From positions 55,589,898 to 55,653,897 of the forward strand of contig NC_092521.1 of the NCBI RefSeq assembly GCF_037038585.1: a stretch of 64,000 nucleotides of DNA, written 5' to 3'. The number at the start of each line of letters is the position of its first letter. Position 1 is the first letter of the stretch. Below the pieces are notes generated by a model that did no database searches, was not told the origin of the DNA, and was given only the letters and a program-made list of their open reading frames with translations. This DNA is from Patagioenas fasciata (taxonomy: Eukaryota > Chordata > Aves > Columbiformes > Columbidae). Below are positions 51,321 to 63,912 of this stretch, piece after piece. The position numbers and the translations under genes are program-made.

Positions 51321-54300
51321 CTGGACACTTGGTACAGTGAGATTTATGTACAAATCTCAGATTTATTAATGAAACAAATCTTAGCTTCTTGACTGTAAAA
51401 TGATAAACTTGCTTAGTGCCATCAGTAATGCCACTCAAAACCAGGAAGCTTAGATACTGCCTCTGGGTTGGTCCAAACTGCCAAAAAAAAACAACCAAAC
51501 AAAAAAAGCTTTTAAGTTGAAAACAAGACTGGGTTGTCCTCTGGTTAACAAAGCTGCTTGTATTTGAAAGTAAATGTGAAGGATGTAACTTAAAATGTCT
51601 CCATGATTTTGAGGCTGAAGGTTGTGACCACTCCTGTCACTAATGGGAACACAGAGGCAGGTTGGACAGGGCATCAGAAGCTGCTTGGGGTTACCCTGTC
51701 ACCTGCACAAGTGTATCAGGAGTGAAGATGCACCATCACAATACAGTGATATCATAACAAAAAATATGCTAGGCTTTGTGTTATCATTTCCCCTCCCTTA
51801 CTCCTTCCACTCACCTTTTTCCCAAAGCAGCATTTTTACTGCTAGCACTGTGAGAATCATACATGCTGAATTTAGTTGTAGTGAAAAGATGAGAGGGCTT
51901 GGGAACTACTTCATGTGTTTTGGAAGGCAGCCCTAGCATGCAAACCTACAGACTGGAGATCTGGGAGTGCGTCTGCTGTTGTGTCTCGCCAGCTCAAACT
52001 GTTTGTTTGATAATAGCAAAAATTTTTGTCTGGTGTAAAATGTTCAATTTTATTTTTATTCAACTGCTACAGCCAGACTGTGATATCACCACTAACATAG
52101 TGTACTATCCTAGCTTTGTGCTTCAAAAGTCACTAAAACACTTCTCTCCAAGTGAAATATCTCTTAAAATCTGTTCCTTTTTCTTCAGATAACCCTGCTG
52201 CCATCTGTAGATTGCACAGAAGGTCATTCATTGCTCAGTTTAAGTGAGAGTGGCAGAATCTGGCATCAGGAGCGTCTTTTTGCTGCATACAAAATGGAAA
52301 AGTCAGTGGATATGTTTGAAGAAATGCACTATTAATCTTACATATGTGAGGGGGCTTGCTTCAGGCTGTGTTTGTGTTTCTTGGCAGCAGAGGACAAAGT
52401 GTGGGTGTCACAGTGGCTGGTGCAGAGGCTGAGGTTAAGGCTGCAGAGCTCTGTGTAGGCAATGCCATTCCATCGCAAGTTTCTGGGGGAAGAGCATGGC
52501 ATCAGTCAGCTGTGCTGCAGGTGTTCGAGCCTCAACAGATGCCTGCAGATAATTAAATAATTTAGTTACAATAAGTGTTTATCTTTGTAGAAAAATGCAA
52601 TACTAGGTCAAGCTGCTGGTGTTCAGTTTCCATATAGGCCTCTGTAGATCTCCACAGAGTTAGAGTATCGTCAGATTTGTGTATCGAGACTGATAATATG
52701 ACTGAGGACCAAAGGTAAGAAGAGTGCACACCTGCACAGCTTTCCGAAGGAGGCTGTTCCTTTTTTCCACAGGTTAAGGCCATTTAGTCTGTATCAATGT
52801 TAAAGAAGAACTAAACTCAAGTGGAAAGGAATCCTGGGCCATAATCTAGTCTTGTTTGGGTCAGTGGGTATGCGGGCTAACCCAGATGATTTCAGCAAAA
52901 GACACTTAGGGATTGACAGAACTGAGATCAAGATGTGAGCCATGAACTGTCATTCTTTGTATCATTCCTCCTTCTGACTCAGAGCTGGTCTAGGGGGTTC
53001 TTGCTTTGATAGCACTGTTTTTTATACACAGAGAACCTGTCAGCAGGCCAGACTGACCCTTTCAAACCAAGGACAGTGCACCTCTGATGTCACTAGCAGT
53101 GCTCTAGGGACGTGCCATGTGGTGGGACCCAGGGGACTGAGCCTTCAGAATCTCCACAATCTTCCCACAGTGCAGTAATAAAACCCAGCTCACAAAAGTG
53201 CCATACTGAATGCTACCGTTCACTAATTTAATGACCTTTTCATATGTTAAAGCATATGACCATATATTGTTATGACCCAAGCTCTGACGGCAGCAGCAGA
53301 AAGTGGAAGGATGTTGCATCTTCTTCTGTCTTAAGTCTGGATTCTGACTAACTCCTGTGTGGGTCCTGGTATCCAATGCTGAGCTGTCCTTAATCCCAGC
53401 TGGGTACATCACAGAACATTTTTCCAGCCCTGTGGGCTGGGAGAGGAAAGAATGTGGGCTGAGTGTAACTGGGATTAGAATTTGGCCCTCCAATGGCTTT
53501 ATTAAACTGTGGGAAAGTGATAGTGTTTGTAACCAGCCAAGCGGAGAAAGTACTGAAAGGTCATCACACTAAACGCTTCTTCCATTTCAAAGCAGAGAAA
53601 GGCCTTAGTGTTGTAAATCCCATTCTCCTGGCCAAAACTGAAAACAGCATTTCAACCTCCCCCTTTAATGTTCTTTTCAGGTGCTTACAGATTACATATT
53701 ATGTATATATGTAGGAAATTTTGCTGTACCATCTATAGACTTTTTTTCATTAATCCATGCAGTTATGGGCATATTGAAGTTCAGAGTTGACCCCAGCATT
53801 CCTGTGGTTGTGGATTTTCCATCTGATGTGGTTTTGAAGAATACTAGTGGATCCTTGCAGAAGTCTTTTGTTTCTAACCACAGTTCATGGATATTCTAGA
53901 GGCAGAATGGCAAAATGTTTTTTTCTGAACTTCCTCCTCCTGCTTTCTATTAAAGATTGGTTGATCCTTCTTGGTTTACCTTTCATTTGAGTTATGGTGT
54001 TGGGACATGTCCATTCTATGTATGTATAATAAAGTCCTTTCACTAAATTTCCCCATGGCATGTTCCAGCATAGTTTAACAATGGCCACTTCAGGCTCAGC
54101 CCACATGTGGCAGTTGTGGGTAGCAAACAAGATGTTAATCATCTCCTACAGAGAGAATCACAGGACTGGCGCAGTCTCATTAAGTCTCTTGTATTCTCCC
54201 ATTCTGATTTTGTCCATTTAAATTCCCCTGAAGAGGGAGTATCAGCTTTCCAGAAGAGAAGAAACATTGCCTACTTACTGAGCAACAGCTGAAATCTATC

Positions 54301-54761
54301 ATTTTTAATCCTACCATTTCTTTTGACATTGGATGCTTACACTGGAAGATGTATTTTTCACTACAAACTATTTTTATTTTGCTTTGTAGAGTACATGAAT
54401 GATTAAAGCAGGAGCTATTCCTGGTTTACAATCACTTCTTCAAGACTATAATAATAATTGACCTCAGGTTAGTCTCCCTATAAATTATATTTGAAATCAT
54501 GTAAGTTGCAAACAAGCACAGCCAGATTGCCCCCAAAACATCTTTTCCAAGAGAGAAAGTTACCTTAGGTTTGAGCAAGACATGGAGTGATACTTTGGTT
54601 CTTAAATGCTCGTGTGTTAAACTGAAATCAAATGCTTGTGTCCAGTAGGGGAGAAGTATAATATTTTGCTAGTCATTAACAAGAAAAGTATAATGGTTAA
54701 TCTGAGGCTTTTCTAAAGCCTTTTTGGCAATTATGCTATGGAAGGGAGCAGCTGAAATAAT

Positions 54762-54995
54762 AATAAAACTTTATACGTATTGGGAACTTTCATCTGGGAA
54801 TATCAAAATAATTGATAAGCTTAGTTAAGTCTATCTTCATATTTTTCTAGGATGCTACTTTCCTGTGGCAATTGGTAAGCGAGTAATTTTATCCTTGTTT
54901 AGCAAACGGGTGAACTGAGGCACAGAAAGGGCAAACAATTTGTGCGGAGCTACTGCAGCAGATCACAGGGCTTAGCCGAGATTCACGTTCACAAG
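54762..54995 (-). mobile_element. MIR/CORE-SINE copy, minus strand
   Basis: The plus strand shows the reversed SINE: CTTTCATCTGGGAATATCAA (like the amniote form CTTTTCATCCGAGGATCTCAA), then TTTTATCCTTGTTTAGCAAA, then TGAACTGAGGCACAGAAAGG. After it come CAAACAATTTG and GATCACAGGGCTTAGCCGAG. In MIR-type elements these correspond to CCCCATTTTACAGATGGGG, AAACTGAGGCACAGAGAGG and the receding tRNA-related part. The order is right over more than 200 bases, so the assignment is good despite many substitutions. It resembles the amniote form (MIR1_Amn-like) more than the mammalian one. It is immobile. Confidence 0.75.
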
Positions 54996-57900
54996 GGTGG
55001 GTTTTGCTTTGCCCTCCTCATGACAGGGTGGAGTTACTTTCTGATGGTAGGGAGTTTCTTACTGCTGAGAGTTTTTCTTCCATCAGTGAGGAGTACTTGG
55101 ATCCTAAGGATCCATCTCCAGGCACTGGTAGCTACTTACTTCCCTCTCCACTTCATTCATTCCCAAGGGTCACTCGGCATGTGCGCCTTAGGTGCCCAAG
55201 CCACTCTCTTCCTGGGTGCTGTCCATCCTGAGCAAGGAGCCCAGCTGGGAGATGGAACACCCAGATGACAGATTCCTAAACAGCCGCATTTACTGGAGAG
55301 GCAGAGATGCTTCTCCTGAAGCCATGAAGCATCTTCTTGTTCTTAGTAAGCATCCTAAGGCACCTGGAGCATGGCAACCCTTCAATTAGAAGTGATGAAG
55401 TTCCACTTCATGATACTAAGTCTGTAGCAGAGAAAAAAGGATGAAAGCTTCAGGCCAATGGAATATGAGGCCGCTTTATTACATCTGTGCTTTGAAGGAC
55501 CCAAAAACCTAGGGAGTCTGTCAGCCACTTAAGAGACATGTGCCTTCAAGATCTAGGGGCTGACTCTGATCTGTGGGATCTTCAGGTGTCTTTCTTGAAA
55601 CAAGCTGACCCTTTGTTCCAAACAGCTCACTTCTGTCTGAAGCTGCAAATTCATCTTCTTTAACAATAAGATATTTTCAGAGGCTGTAAATCAAAAAAAC
55701 TCTTCATCATTAAAGGAGGAATTCCCCATCGTTCCTGGCAGAGAGGTTGTAAAAGCACAAGGATACTCCCTGCACTGCCCCCAGGTCTCTGTGAATCGTC
55801 TGGGCTCCAACTGAAGCAGAAATAATCATTGTGTGCTCTGAAGAGAGAAATCTTTTGGTTGTGCTCATTTCTGCTGCCTGAGTGAAATCTAAATCTATAA
55901 CTTTATAAAAAAACCTTTAGGCAGGTGTCAATGCATACTCCTATGGACACTTGCTAGATGATGTTCAGCTTTCTGAGTGCTGGGCAGAAAGTGTTTAAAG
56001 GAACAAATAAAGGGGTGAAAAAAAGAACTCTACATTGTAGCTCGTTGTCAGTCACACAAAAGATTTGCTGATTCGTCTGACGCAGGTTCCAAAATTATTT
56101 TTAAAAGTGCCCTTCTGGGATGCAGTATACAAGCCTTTAACTGTAGACAAATTAGAGATATTTTCACCCTGCACTGGTAATTTTGTTTCACTACCTCCTT
56201 TCTCCTTAAGCAATGCCATCTTGCTGCAATTTATAGCTGAGGTTTTCAGACAAGAGGCATATTTTAAAGAGAAGAGTGCAAAGCTCCAGAAACCTAAAGG
56301 AGAGTGGGAATGGTTCTGGGACACCAGCACCTTTGCAGGATCAATGAGCTGATTGTTCAAGCAAGGGGGCACTGAAAGCAAGCACTTGCCTCTGAAAATT
56401 TGGGTTTAGGCTATGTGCCTCAGTTATAAGAGCTCTCAAAGCAGGAAATACCTTTTGTTTAGCAAGAATGTGCCACACTGCTAATTAAAATTCTGAAACC
56501 CCACTACTCCATCAAAGAAAAGGCAAATAACGTGTCTGAATAAACTGTACTTAGGTACACTCAGGACTTTTTTTTACTGTTATATTTATTTTGCTAGTGA
56601 TTCTGCTCTATTGACATGACTAGATGTGCAGATCCCAATGTCATTAATGGGTTGCAAAACACTGAAAATAGCAGGGGCTAAGCAGATGTACTGGCAATTT
56701 TGTTTGTTAATGAACTTCAAATACACCCAAGGCAAATATACAAACAGAAGTCTTAAAATGAGATCTGTTGAAGGGATTCCAGTCCAGGACATCTTATTAG
56801 CCTCCATGTAATTGATTGCACTTCAGTTTTGCACGTGATTTGATTTGTAACTGCTCAAAAATAACAGCCTGTGTATCTCAGCTGCCTGGTTGAAATATTT
56901 TGTGAAAGTAAATGATCAAAAGCAGGTCAGATCCCTTGTTCTGTCTTGTTCAAACATGTTCAAAATCAGAATAATTCTTAGTGTTTGGTCAACTTTATTA
57001 ATGCTTTTTTTGTCTTGTTTTCTTAAGTCTCTGTAGAGAATATGATAATACATTACATGTTTTATGAATTCAAGGGCATTTTATTTAGCTACCTGTCTAG
57101 ACACATGTATGAATTAATTGCTAAGTTACTTCAAGGCGTGTGTAAAACACTGACAAACCATCATATTTAAGAAGTCCTTTTATTGGTTTGAAGAACAATA
57201 ATAAGGTATAAAACTGAGATGTTGGGTTTAAGTTAGTAAAGGGAAAATTCTCATACAAAATGGATAATGCAGAGCCTTGCCTTCCAGTAGCTGAGACAGA
57301 GTTTTGGTCTGATGGTTCACATGTGCCGGAGATGTTTGCAGTAAGAATATTGTCATAGTTTGTCTTTTCTTCAGTGGTTCATTGTGACAGTGAAGGACAA
57401 AAGTGTCATTTTTGGACTATTTACTAAATTTCATTTTTTTTAAGGAGTATTCAGCTAATTTAGAAATAATTTTGTTGTTGTTGATCACACCTCTACAACC
57501 TTCTTGAGTGCAGAAGTTCTCTCCAGTATAAGTGGAAATGTACCTTCCATATGTACCTTTAGTGGTCTTAGGAAGAAGCTGATGAAAAACAACTATTTTA
57601 AAATAAGCAATGTCACTTTAAATCAGAAAGCTTTCATATGTCTTTGATTCTGGTACCATTAATTGTTTTCCCTTGAAATCTGCTATAATTTATGGGAAAA
57701 CATTAGTCTGTTGTAGAAAGACACAAAACTGGGATTTTGTAATCCTTCTGAGCACAATTAAAATTATTTCCCACAATTGTTATTTACTTTAGGACCATAA
57801 AGTGTCCTTATTATCATTGTGTCCCATATACATACCAATTGTGTGTAAAACTTGGCTGGTTGACAATCAATGCCTTTTATAGTATTTTGTTTGTTTGTTT

Positions 57901-58288
57901 AGCTGTAGTCTCACCTTTCACATGACCAATATGCCTCAATTGTATTTTTGACCAATATGTATTTCTGTTCATATGTATACCTGTTGGGCTTGGTTTTGGT
58001 TTGAAGATCCCTGAATGTGTGGTAAAAGTAACTACTTTCACTGTTTCCTTTGACTAAAACATTTTAAAAGTTTATGGTACTTCAGAAGTGGCTGACATTT
58101 GGTTTCTGTTTGGGATGAAGTTCTGAGCCAATTTAATTTTTTTCTCTCCCCCCTCCCTCATCCCCCAACCTGCCTGCCCAATACCTGAGCGATTTAACTG
58201 TGTGATTATTAAAGATCACTCAGGCTTTCATTCTCTATAAGATGAATGATACTCCAAACATAATGTCATTGAAGAGCCTTGCTCTTCA

Positions 58289-58355
58289 TGGGGTTTTTTA
58301 GTTTGTTTTGTGTGCTTTCATTTGGTTTGGGGGTTTTTTTGGTGGTTTTGTTTTT
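58289..58355. repeat. T/G-rich low-complexity tract
   Basis: The plus strand is mostly T and G with TTTGG, GGTTT and TTTTG units. It is the mirror composition of the A/C tracts, as if the same kind of repeat were present on the other strand. Confidence 0.8.
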
Positions 58356-58925
58356 CTGAGAGCACTGGATGATCTGTACGAGAGGGAGTAGTGAGATTAA
58401 CACTATGTTCCCTGCAAGGTTCTGGTGTGATGATAATATTATTTTTAGGGCATCGTTATTGATATTGGCTAGCATTACTCAGAGCCTTTAGTTAAAAGGA
58501 AGAAGATATCAAGACGTCGTTACGATATGCCTATATGTGATAAGCATGAGAAATATGGAAGAGAAGATTAAAGACCTAGTATCTTGGCCTCAGAGAAAAG
58601 GGTCTTTGTCCTGTTAAAAATAAAGTTGACCAGATGTGCTCATTTAGGCATGGCAGCCCTCATTTTCTCATTGAACCCATCCCTGGTTAGGCTTTTGAAA
58701 TCAAAACCTTAATTTTGTCTTTTTGTCTTTGCTTGTTACATTGCTCTGTGACCAAGTTATGCAGGTTTATGCCTTTTTTCTGCACACAAATAGCCAAAAC
58801 AACTTGGTAATTAAATATGTGCATGAATTCCTTACTGAATTAGGGCACCAAGTGACACAGTTTGTCCCTTCTGACCTGTTCTTTCACATGAACTTCTTCA
58901 TAGTTGTGTTGCAGGGAGGTAGGCT

Positions 58926-59015
58926 AACAAAAACAACAAAAACAAAACAAAACAAAACAAAAAACCCACAAACAACAACAACAAATACACAAAAAAAGCC
59001 CAACCAAACAAAACC
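58926..59015. repeat. A/C-rich low-complexity tract
   Basis: Apart from one T (58986) and one G (58998) the plus strand contains only A and C. Units are AAAAC repeated, then AAC repeated, and a CCAACC motif at the right end. It resembles the tracts at 5709-5821 and 35490-35572. Confidence 0.88.
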
Positions 59016-61603
59016 AGCTGTAGGTGCAATTGTCATAATGATAATTACTCAATCTGCACATTTATTGCTAAGTGCCTAAAGATTAAAAATTAAAAAAAAA
59101 AAAATTCGGTTATGTAAAATATCAACGTGGCCACCTTCCCCTGCAGCACATACCCACCAGGACTGCATATGCTCGTCACTGTTTGATGACGGACTTTGTC
59201 AGCAGCAACAGCATCTGGCAGGGAGGATTCTGCATTTACAAATTAAAGGTTCATGCGGTTAACCGAGCTCTTCTGCTTCAGGTCAGACACAGCTTGTGGG
59301 AGCATTTTCTCATTAGATTTTACAGTTTAAAACGGACTGAACACATCAGCCTACAGGACTGCTGAAAGGTTAAATTTGAAAGTGGGATTTTAACAGGAAT
59401 ATTTGCATACAGCTGTGTGCTTTGGAATGAAGAATTATTTTGCATTCACTTGGGCTGTGTAGGTTCCTAGTTTAAAGCAAGGAGTAGAAAAGGCAAAGTT
59501 CTAAGAATGACGTGTTAGAACATCAAGAAGCTTCTGGACGTATCCTAAAAGAAAACTTTCAGTTATGTACCAGACACTCACTCCATCATTGTGACTGACT
59601 CAGTGAATTCCCACACCTTTCTGCATTTTTGCAGCAGAACCACTACTCTAGGGGGATATATATTATTCATTTAAATATTGTTTCCCTGTTTGTTTTATGC
59701 AACTGCTGTCTGCCTTGGAATTTTCTTCAGGGGGGAAGTCAGTCTTTCAATTGCTTTTTTCCATAGGGTATAACTATTCTTTCTTGTCTGTCTGGAAATA
59801 TCACTGGCTTTTGCTGGGAGAGTGTAATGGAAGAAGAGTAGTTTGGGTTTTATGAGTGTTTAAAATATAATTTGATTACTGTTAAGTGGAAGCACTTTTA
59901 ATGCTTTCCCATCCTAGATGGGAGTTATCAGTGCTGACAGAAAGCCTCAGGGGGTGGAGAAAGTAATAAGTAGTGTTCCAAAGGGAAGGATTATCTATGT
60001 ATCCAAGCATCTAGCAGTTCAGATACTAATAGTTTATCTTCAAATCAATAGGAAAAGCCACATGGCAACATTATACTACCTGCTGAAATCCTATTCAATT
60101 CTTCAGGATTATGCCCCAGGATTCTGGAGAGGAGAGGCAGAGAGAAGGCTTTATATAAAATCCTTCAGTGGTATTTCTCATCCATCATACTCAAATGATG
60201 GTGGAGGAGCCAGTGGCGGTCTGGGATGCCATGGATCATGCTGATTTCTGTGAATCAGCACTGAAAAGGCTCCATTGATGCATTTCATGCTTCGTCCTGT
60301 CCCCTGTGTTGTGATGCAGTGCCACAGCCTTTTCCCTGGTGCATCTTTTGACGCATGGCAGGTTTCTTGGTGGTCTGTGCCCCAGACTGCATGTGATGGT
60401 TTGCAAGGGTGAAAAAAGCACGTGTAGAACCACCGCATGCCTATATCCAGTAACTGGCCTGACTTTGGACTTTGTATTGTTAGGAAATGGGGTGAGTAAA
60501 GATGAATGATATTTTCACTGGTCATTAAAGTACAGCAAAAACCTCCTGGGGGTCAGACGAAGACTGTCTGGCCTCTACTGCCTAATGACCCTTTTCCTGG
60601 AGAGTGTCAAGCTGAATTTGTAGTTGTGTCTCTTTGTTTAAACATTTGCTTTCAATTTATTACTTAAGGGACTGAGGCTCAAACTGGAGATGGGTCATTA
60701 TTTGCCTTTCTTAATGGTAAACTGAACTGTGCACACAAACATGTCAGAAACAGCTGAGGATAAAATGCTTTCTAGTCCTCTAGCAGCCCACCACTTTGTG
60801 TTGGTGTCACTTGATTAACATAAACTGTCAGTGATCATGGCAATTAGAGAAAAGTGCAATTTCATTACCTGGAAACTGAGCAAGACAGTTGTTATTGCTT
60901 TGGTATGGGAGTAGAATGGAGAAACACTAGTTCTGGGACTGTGATGCCCAATGTTGGGTGTTGTGTAAGTGCAAAAGGGAAAGCCTGTCTCCATCTCCCA
61001 GTACTTGGAGCAGAGGGGCTCTGGCCTCTTTGGCCACAGACCAGTTTCAGGCAACCATTAGGCATCATCCATAAATGTCTGGTCAGGGCTCCTTGGAGCC
61101 TGTGCTGACCCAAGTCATAATCCAGCTCAGTATTACGTACAGGTAAATAAACCATGTCCTCTGGAGATGCAGCCATCCTGTTTCAAGGTCCTGGTAGGCT
61201 TCCTTAGTACTAGGGTATTAATAGGCAATTACATAAATCTATCCAATAGTTTTTCCCTCTTTGTGGAATCTGTATTTTTCATTAACTTTCGTTGGCTGCA
61301 GAATATTCTAAATAACTAGTAGTGGATTAAGCCCACAAAAATAGGTATGATATTCTTGGTTTACAATTTAAGTAGATTAATGTACTCCAGGTAATCCTTT
61401 TCATTTTGTTTCATCACTTGGTGAAAAGAGACACATTTATTTGCTTCAAGGAGACCACATAGCAAAAAGAGCATACAAACAGGTTAACGGCATGTGGATC
61501 AGGAGTGAAGGACCTTAATAAACCTCCTATACTGCAGGTAACAGACTGCATATATTACTGTGTTCGTTCAGCATTTTCCAGCAGTTATGGATTTTTTGGC
61601 TAA

Positions 61604-62020
61604 CACAGAATCACAGAATGTTAGGAACTGGAAGGGACCTCAAAAGATCATCCAGTCCAATCCCCCTCCCAGAGCAGGAACACTTAGATGAGGTTACACA
61701 GAAAGGCATCCAGGCGGGTTTTGAATGTCTCCAGAGAAGGAGACTCCACACCCACCCTGGGCAGCCTGTTCCAGTGTCTGTCACCCGCACTGTGAAGAAG
61801 TTTCTTCTCATATTTAAGTGAACCTCCTGTGTTCCAGTTCATACCCATTGGCCCTTGTCCTATCATTGGTTGTCACCGAGAAGAGCCTGGCTCCATCCTC
61901 CTGACACTCACCCTTTATAAATATATAAACATTAATGAGGTCACCCCTCAGTCTCGTCTTCTCCAAGCTAAAGAGACCCAGCTCCCTCAGCCTTTCCTCA
62001 TAAGGGAAATGCTCCACTCC
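61604..62020 (-). mobile_element. CR1 LINE, CR1-J-like, minus strand
   Basis: The left edge has the reversed 3' octamer pair (CACAGAATCACAGAATG). It continues with GGAAGGGACCTCAAAAGATC, AGGCGGGTTTTGAATGTCTC, GAAGAGCCTGGCTCCATCCT, CATTAATGAGGTCACCCCTC and CCTTTCCTCATAAGGGAAAT. All of these are typical of CR1-J-type elements. The copy is truncated at about 62020 and keeps roughly the last 417 bases. It is well preserved compared with the CR1-L-like copy at 40887. Confidence 0.95.
61684..62017 (-). pseudogene. Frameshifted C-terminal end of CR1 ORF2
   Basis: Two overlapping minus-strand frames share the protein remnant. The upstream part reads [20 protein letters not shown] and then [20 protein letters not shown]. 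The downstream part reads [21 protein letters not shown] frameshift near 61815-61866 separates them. It is the tail of the CR1 reverse-transcriptase protein with no catalytic core. Confidence 0.82.
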
Positions 62021-63494
62021 ACATGATTTTGTTTGTTGTACAAGGGATTGTAATAGAGATCAAGACTAAGTGATGCCAGCAGAGCTTAATTCAGTGCTAA
62101 GAGGTTGGTTCTGATGTGTAACTATCTCCTTGAAGTGAGCCTTCATGTTTATCTAAGTCACAGCTACCACATCACCACACCCTTTAAAAGTAATTTTACT
62201 CCTTGAGTGTATGTGAGAGTGACACCATTCTGCAATCAGAAATGTTTGAGGGTTGGGGTTTTCTTCAGACTCCTTATGTTTACCTGTTTGCTTCCTCATA
62301 ACATCATGTTTCTGCTTGGAAATACATTTGGCTACACAGGAAGAGTATCCATTGCAGTTTATTCTTCTTGACCTTTTGTGAATCTAAATTAAACTGCTTT
62401 CTGGAAAGAAACCAGAGGCTCTCCTCTCTGCTCCCTTTAAACAATTGTGACCTTACAGTTGTTTCTTGTGGAGACAGCAGAAGCTTCTCTTTGATTCAGT
62501 GAAGAGGAAGCAGAAAAGGGTAAAATCATCCTATGCTGATCTCACTATTTTTCTAAGTATTCACAAATTCTTTAAAGGATATTGGATTTTTCACACCTTT
62601 TCTCTTATTGACCAAACTGCATTGCCTGTCATGCCCCATGCACTTAACTTTTTATTGCTTTATCTGGGTACCTGGTTTGCCCCCCAACCTCTGCACATAG
62701 GCCCAGTGTACTGGAGCCCTGACATGGCTGTTGCTCTTCCCTCTAATGTGTAGCCAGAAGGAATGAGCAGTTGTGCAGAGGTTGGACTGAACAGATGAAA
62801 TCAGGGACTGCAACCCCCTTGGACAAAGACAAGCTCTGGTGGGCAATGACCATGAAGTTCTTGGTCTTAACCATGTGCATTTGTGTATCCAAGTTGGAGG
62901 CTTCAGATTGTGCAAAGCACTTTAAAAATCACTCTTTAAAATGCGTAAGTAATGAACCATCCTGTACATTGTTGGGAAAAACAATGCTCTTGGAGGAGAT
63001 GGGGAAAGCTTTCTTTCTGACAATTATTTTTAACAATGTGATACAATTTAGCTGAAAGTTGGGGAACAGCCATGGGCAGGGGGAGAAACATCCCTCCCTC
63101 TGGTTAACCTTGCCCAGGAAATGTGAATCACTGAACTAAATAAAGTTTGTAAAAGATGCTTTGAAAATACTATGCTACGCCCTATAATTCAGGCAAGAAT
63201 GAAGGAGGAGGGAAAAGAAAACATCAAAAGTCTCTGCTTCTTTTTATATTGCTTCCTGGTATATTTCTGTTTCTTTCTCCCCCCTCATCCTCCTCCAAAA
63301 CCCCCAAAAACTAAACCCCACCCTTCTTTCTGGTTTTGTTTTGTCTTTTTGTTTTTCTTTTTTTTTTTTTTTTTAAATCCTTTTCATTTTGTGAAACTGG
63401 TACCATAACCTTAACAACAACCTTGTTGTCTACAGACAACAACAATGATGAGAAGTGCCAAGGGGAGAAGGGAGTCCTGTTGGGATCAGACGAC
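62021..63494. other. Unique sequence left of the candidate exon
   Basis: I recognise no gene. A pyrimidine and T-rich stretch at about 63280-63374 ends in a 17-base T run (63358-63374) and explains the low-complexity open frames there. If the minus-strand gene at the right edge is real, this is its immediate 3' flank. Confidence 0.55.
63358..63374. repeat. Poly(T) run, 17 bases
   Basis: This is an uninterrupted run of 17 T at the end of a C/T- and T/G-rich stretch. Confidence 0.9.
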
Positions 63495-63517
63495 AACAAA
63501 GACAATTTTTTAACATT

Positions 63518-63523
63518 TTTATT
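63518..63523 (-). terminator. Polyadenylation signal AATAAA
   Basis: The plus strand reads TTTATT, so the minus strand has the canonical AATAAA. It lies about 80 bases past the TAA of the candidate exon. Downstream on the minus strand is an A run, then TTGTCTTTGTTGTCGTCTG (63484-63502), a GU-rich downstream element at the right spacing. Cleavage would fall about 15-25 bases after the signal, near 63500. The combination is textbook for a vertebrate mRNA 3' end. AATAAA alone is common in AT-rich DNA, so its value rests on the combination. Confidence 0.55.
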
Positions 63524-63605
63524 AGGACCTCATGATGTACACATGAAAAATTAATTTCAGAACATGAACTGCTCTTCAGATGGCGCCGTTTAAATCTGGA
63601 GGATG

Positions 63606-63878
63606 TTAACATTCCTGCTGCATGACAAAGGTCCGCCACCCCCTGTGTTGATACTCATCCTGCTCAAAGGGGCAATAACATCGAAGGATGAACAGAGGCT
63701 GTGGCACCAAATCCTGCTCGAAGGCTACTTTCACAGATTTATCTTGGGATTTTCTAGCATTCCTTGTCAGGATCAGTTTGCCCTTGAGGGCCAGGCTGCA
63801 TGGCTCTAGCTCTTTGCAGGGCTCCAGCTGTTTCATCATTTGCACACATTTGGATGTATGCTTTGGCAGAGAGGATGA
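63606..63878 (-). CDS. Candidate last coding exon, unknown protein (partial)
   Basis: The frame is open for 90 codons and ends in TAA at 63606-63608. I do not recognise the protein. The residues include KCVQMMKQLEPCKELEPC near the start. Next comes an alternating pattern of hydrophobic and polar residues (LALKGKLILT and then KSVKVAF) that suggests beta strands. Near the end are ILRCYCPFEQDEY and a terminal Cys. Six cysteines in 90 residues would suit a secreted or extracellular domain, but this is inference. The exon would start in phase 0 after an AG at 63879-63880. The frame also stays open upstream to 63965, where a second, weaker acceptor (CTACAG) would give 119 residues. There is no ATG in frame before codon 14 of the short model. 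The rest of the gene must lie beyond the window. A non-coding transcript or a chance frame remains possible. Confidence 0.42.
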   Translation of the reverse strand, partial: SSSLPKHTSKCVQMMKQLEPCKELEPCSLALKGKLILTRNARKSQDKSVKVAFEQDLVPQPLFILRCYCPFEQDEYQHRGWRTFVMQQEC

Positions 63879-63912
63879 CTGGTGGTAGAGGAGGAAAGGC
63901 AGCAGGAAAGCG
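63879..63912 (-). other. Probable 3' splice site (polypyrimidine tract plus AG)
   Basis: On the minus strand the sequence CTTTCCTGCTGCC TTTCCTCCTCTACC is followed by ACCAG. This is a pyrimidine-rich tract of about 25 bases directly before the AG, free of other AGs. It is a strong match to a vertebrate splice acceptor and marks the start of the candidate last exon. A 10-bp direct repeat (CCACTGCTGT on the plus strand) at 63942-63951 and 63960-63969 lies in the putative intron. Confidence 0.45.

Larger units (their letters stand above)
41578..54761. other. Unique sequence, no gene recognised
   Basis: I recognise no exon, RNA gene or transposon in these 13 kb. Small features are a 15-base A run (44918-44932), a 7-bp inverted repeat around a 16-base loop (45223-45252), and a T/G-rich tract with a 15-base T run (51264-51320). 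A GC-richer patch at 49250-49640 has a 132-codon minus-strand open frame of no recognised family. Most open frames are short and lie in AT-rich DNA. Confidence 0.55.
54996..61603. other. Unique sequence, no gene recognised
   Basis: I recognise no gene. From about 56800 to 58250 the DNA is AT-rich, free of recognisable repeats and dense in stops. Low-complexity tracts at 58289-58355 and 58926-59015 are listed separately. Open frames here have no recognised motifs. Confidence 0.55.
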
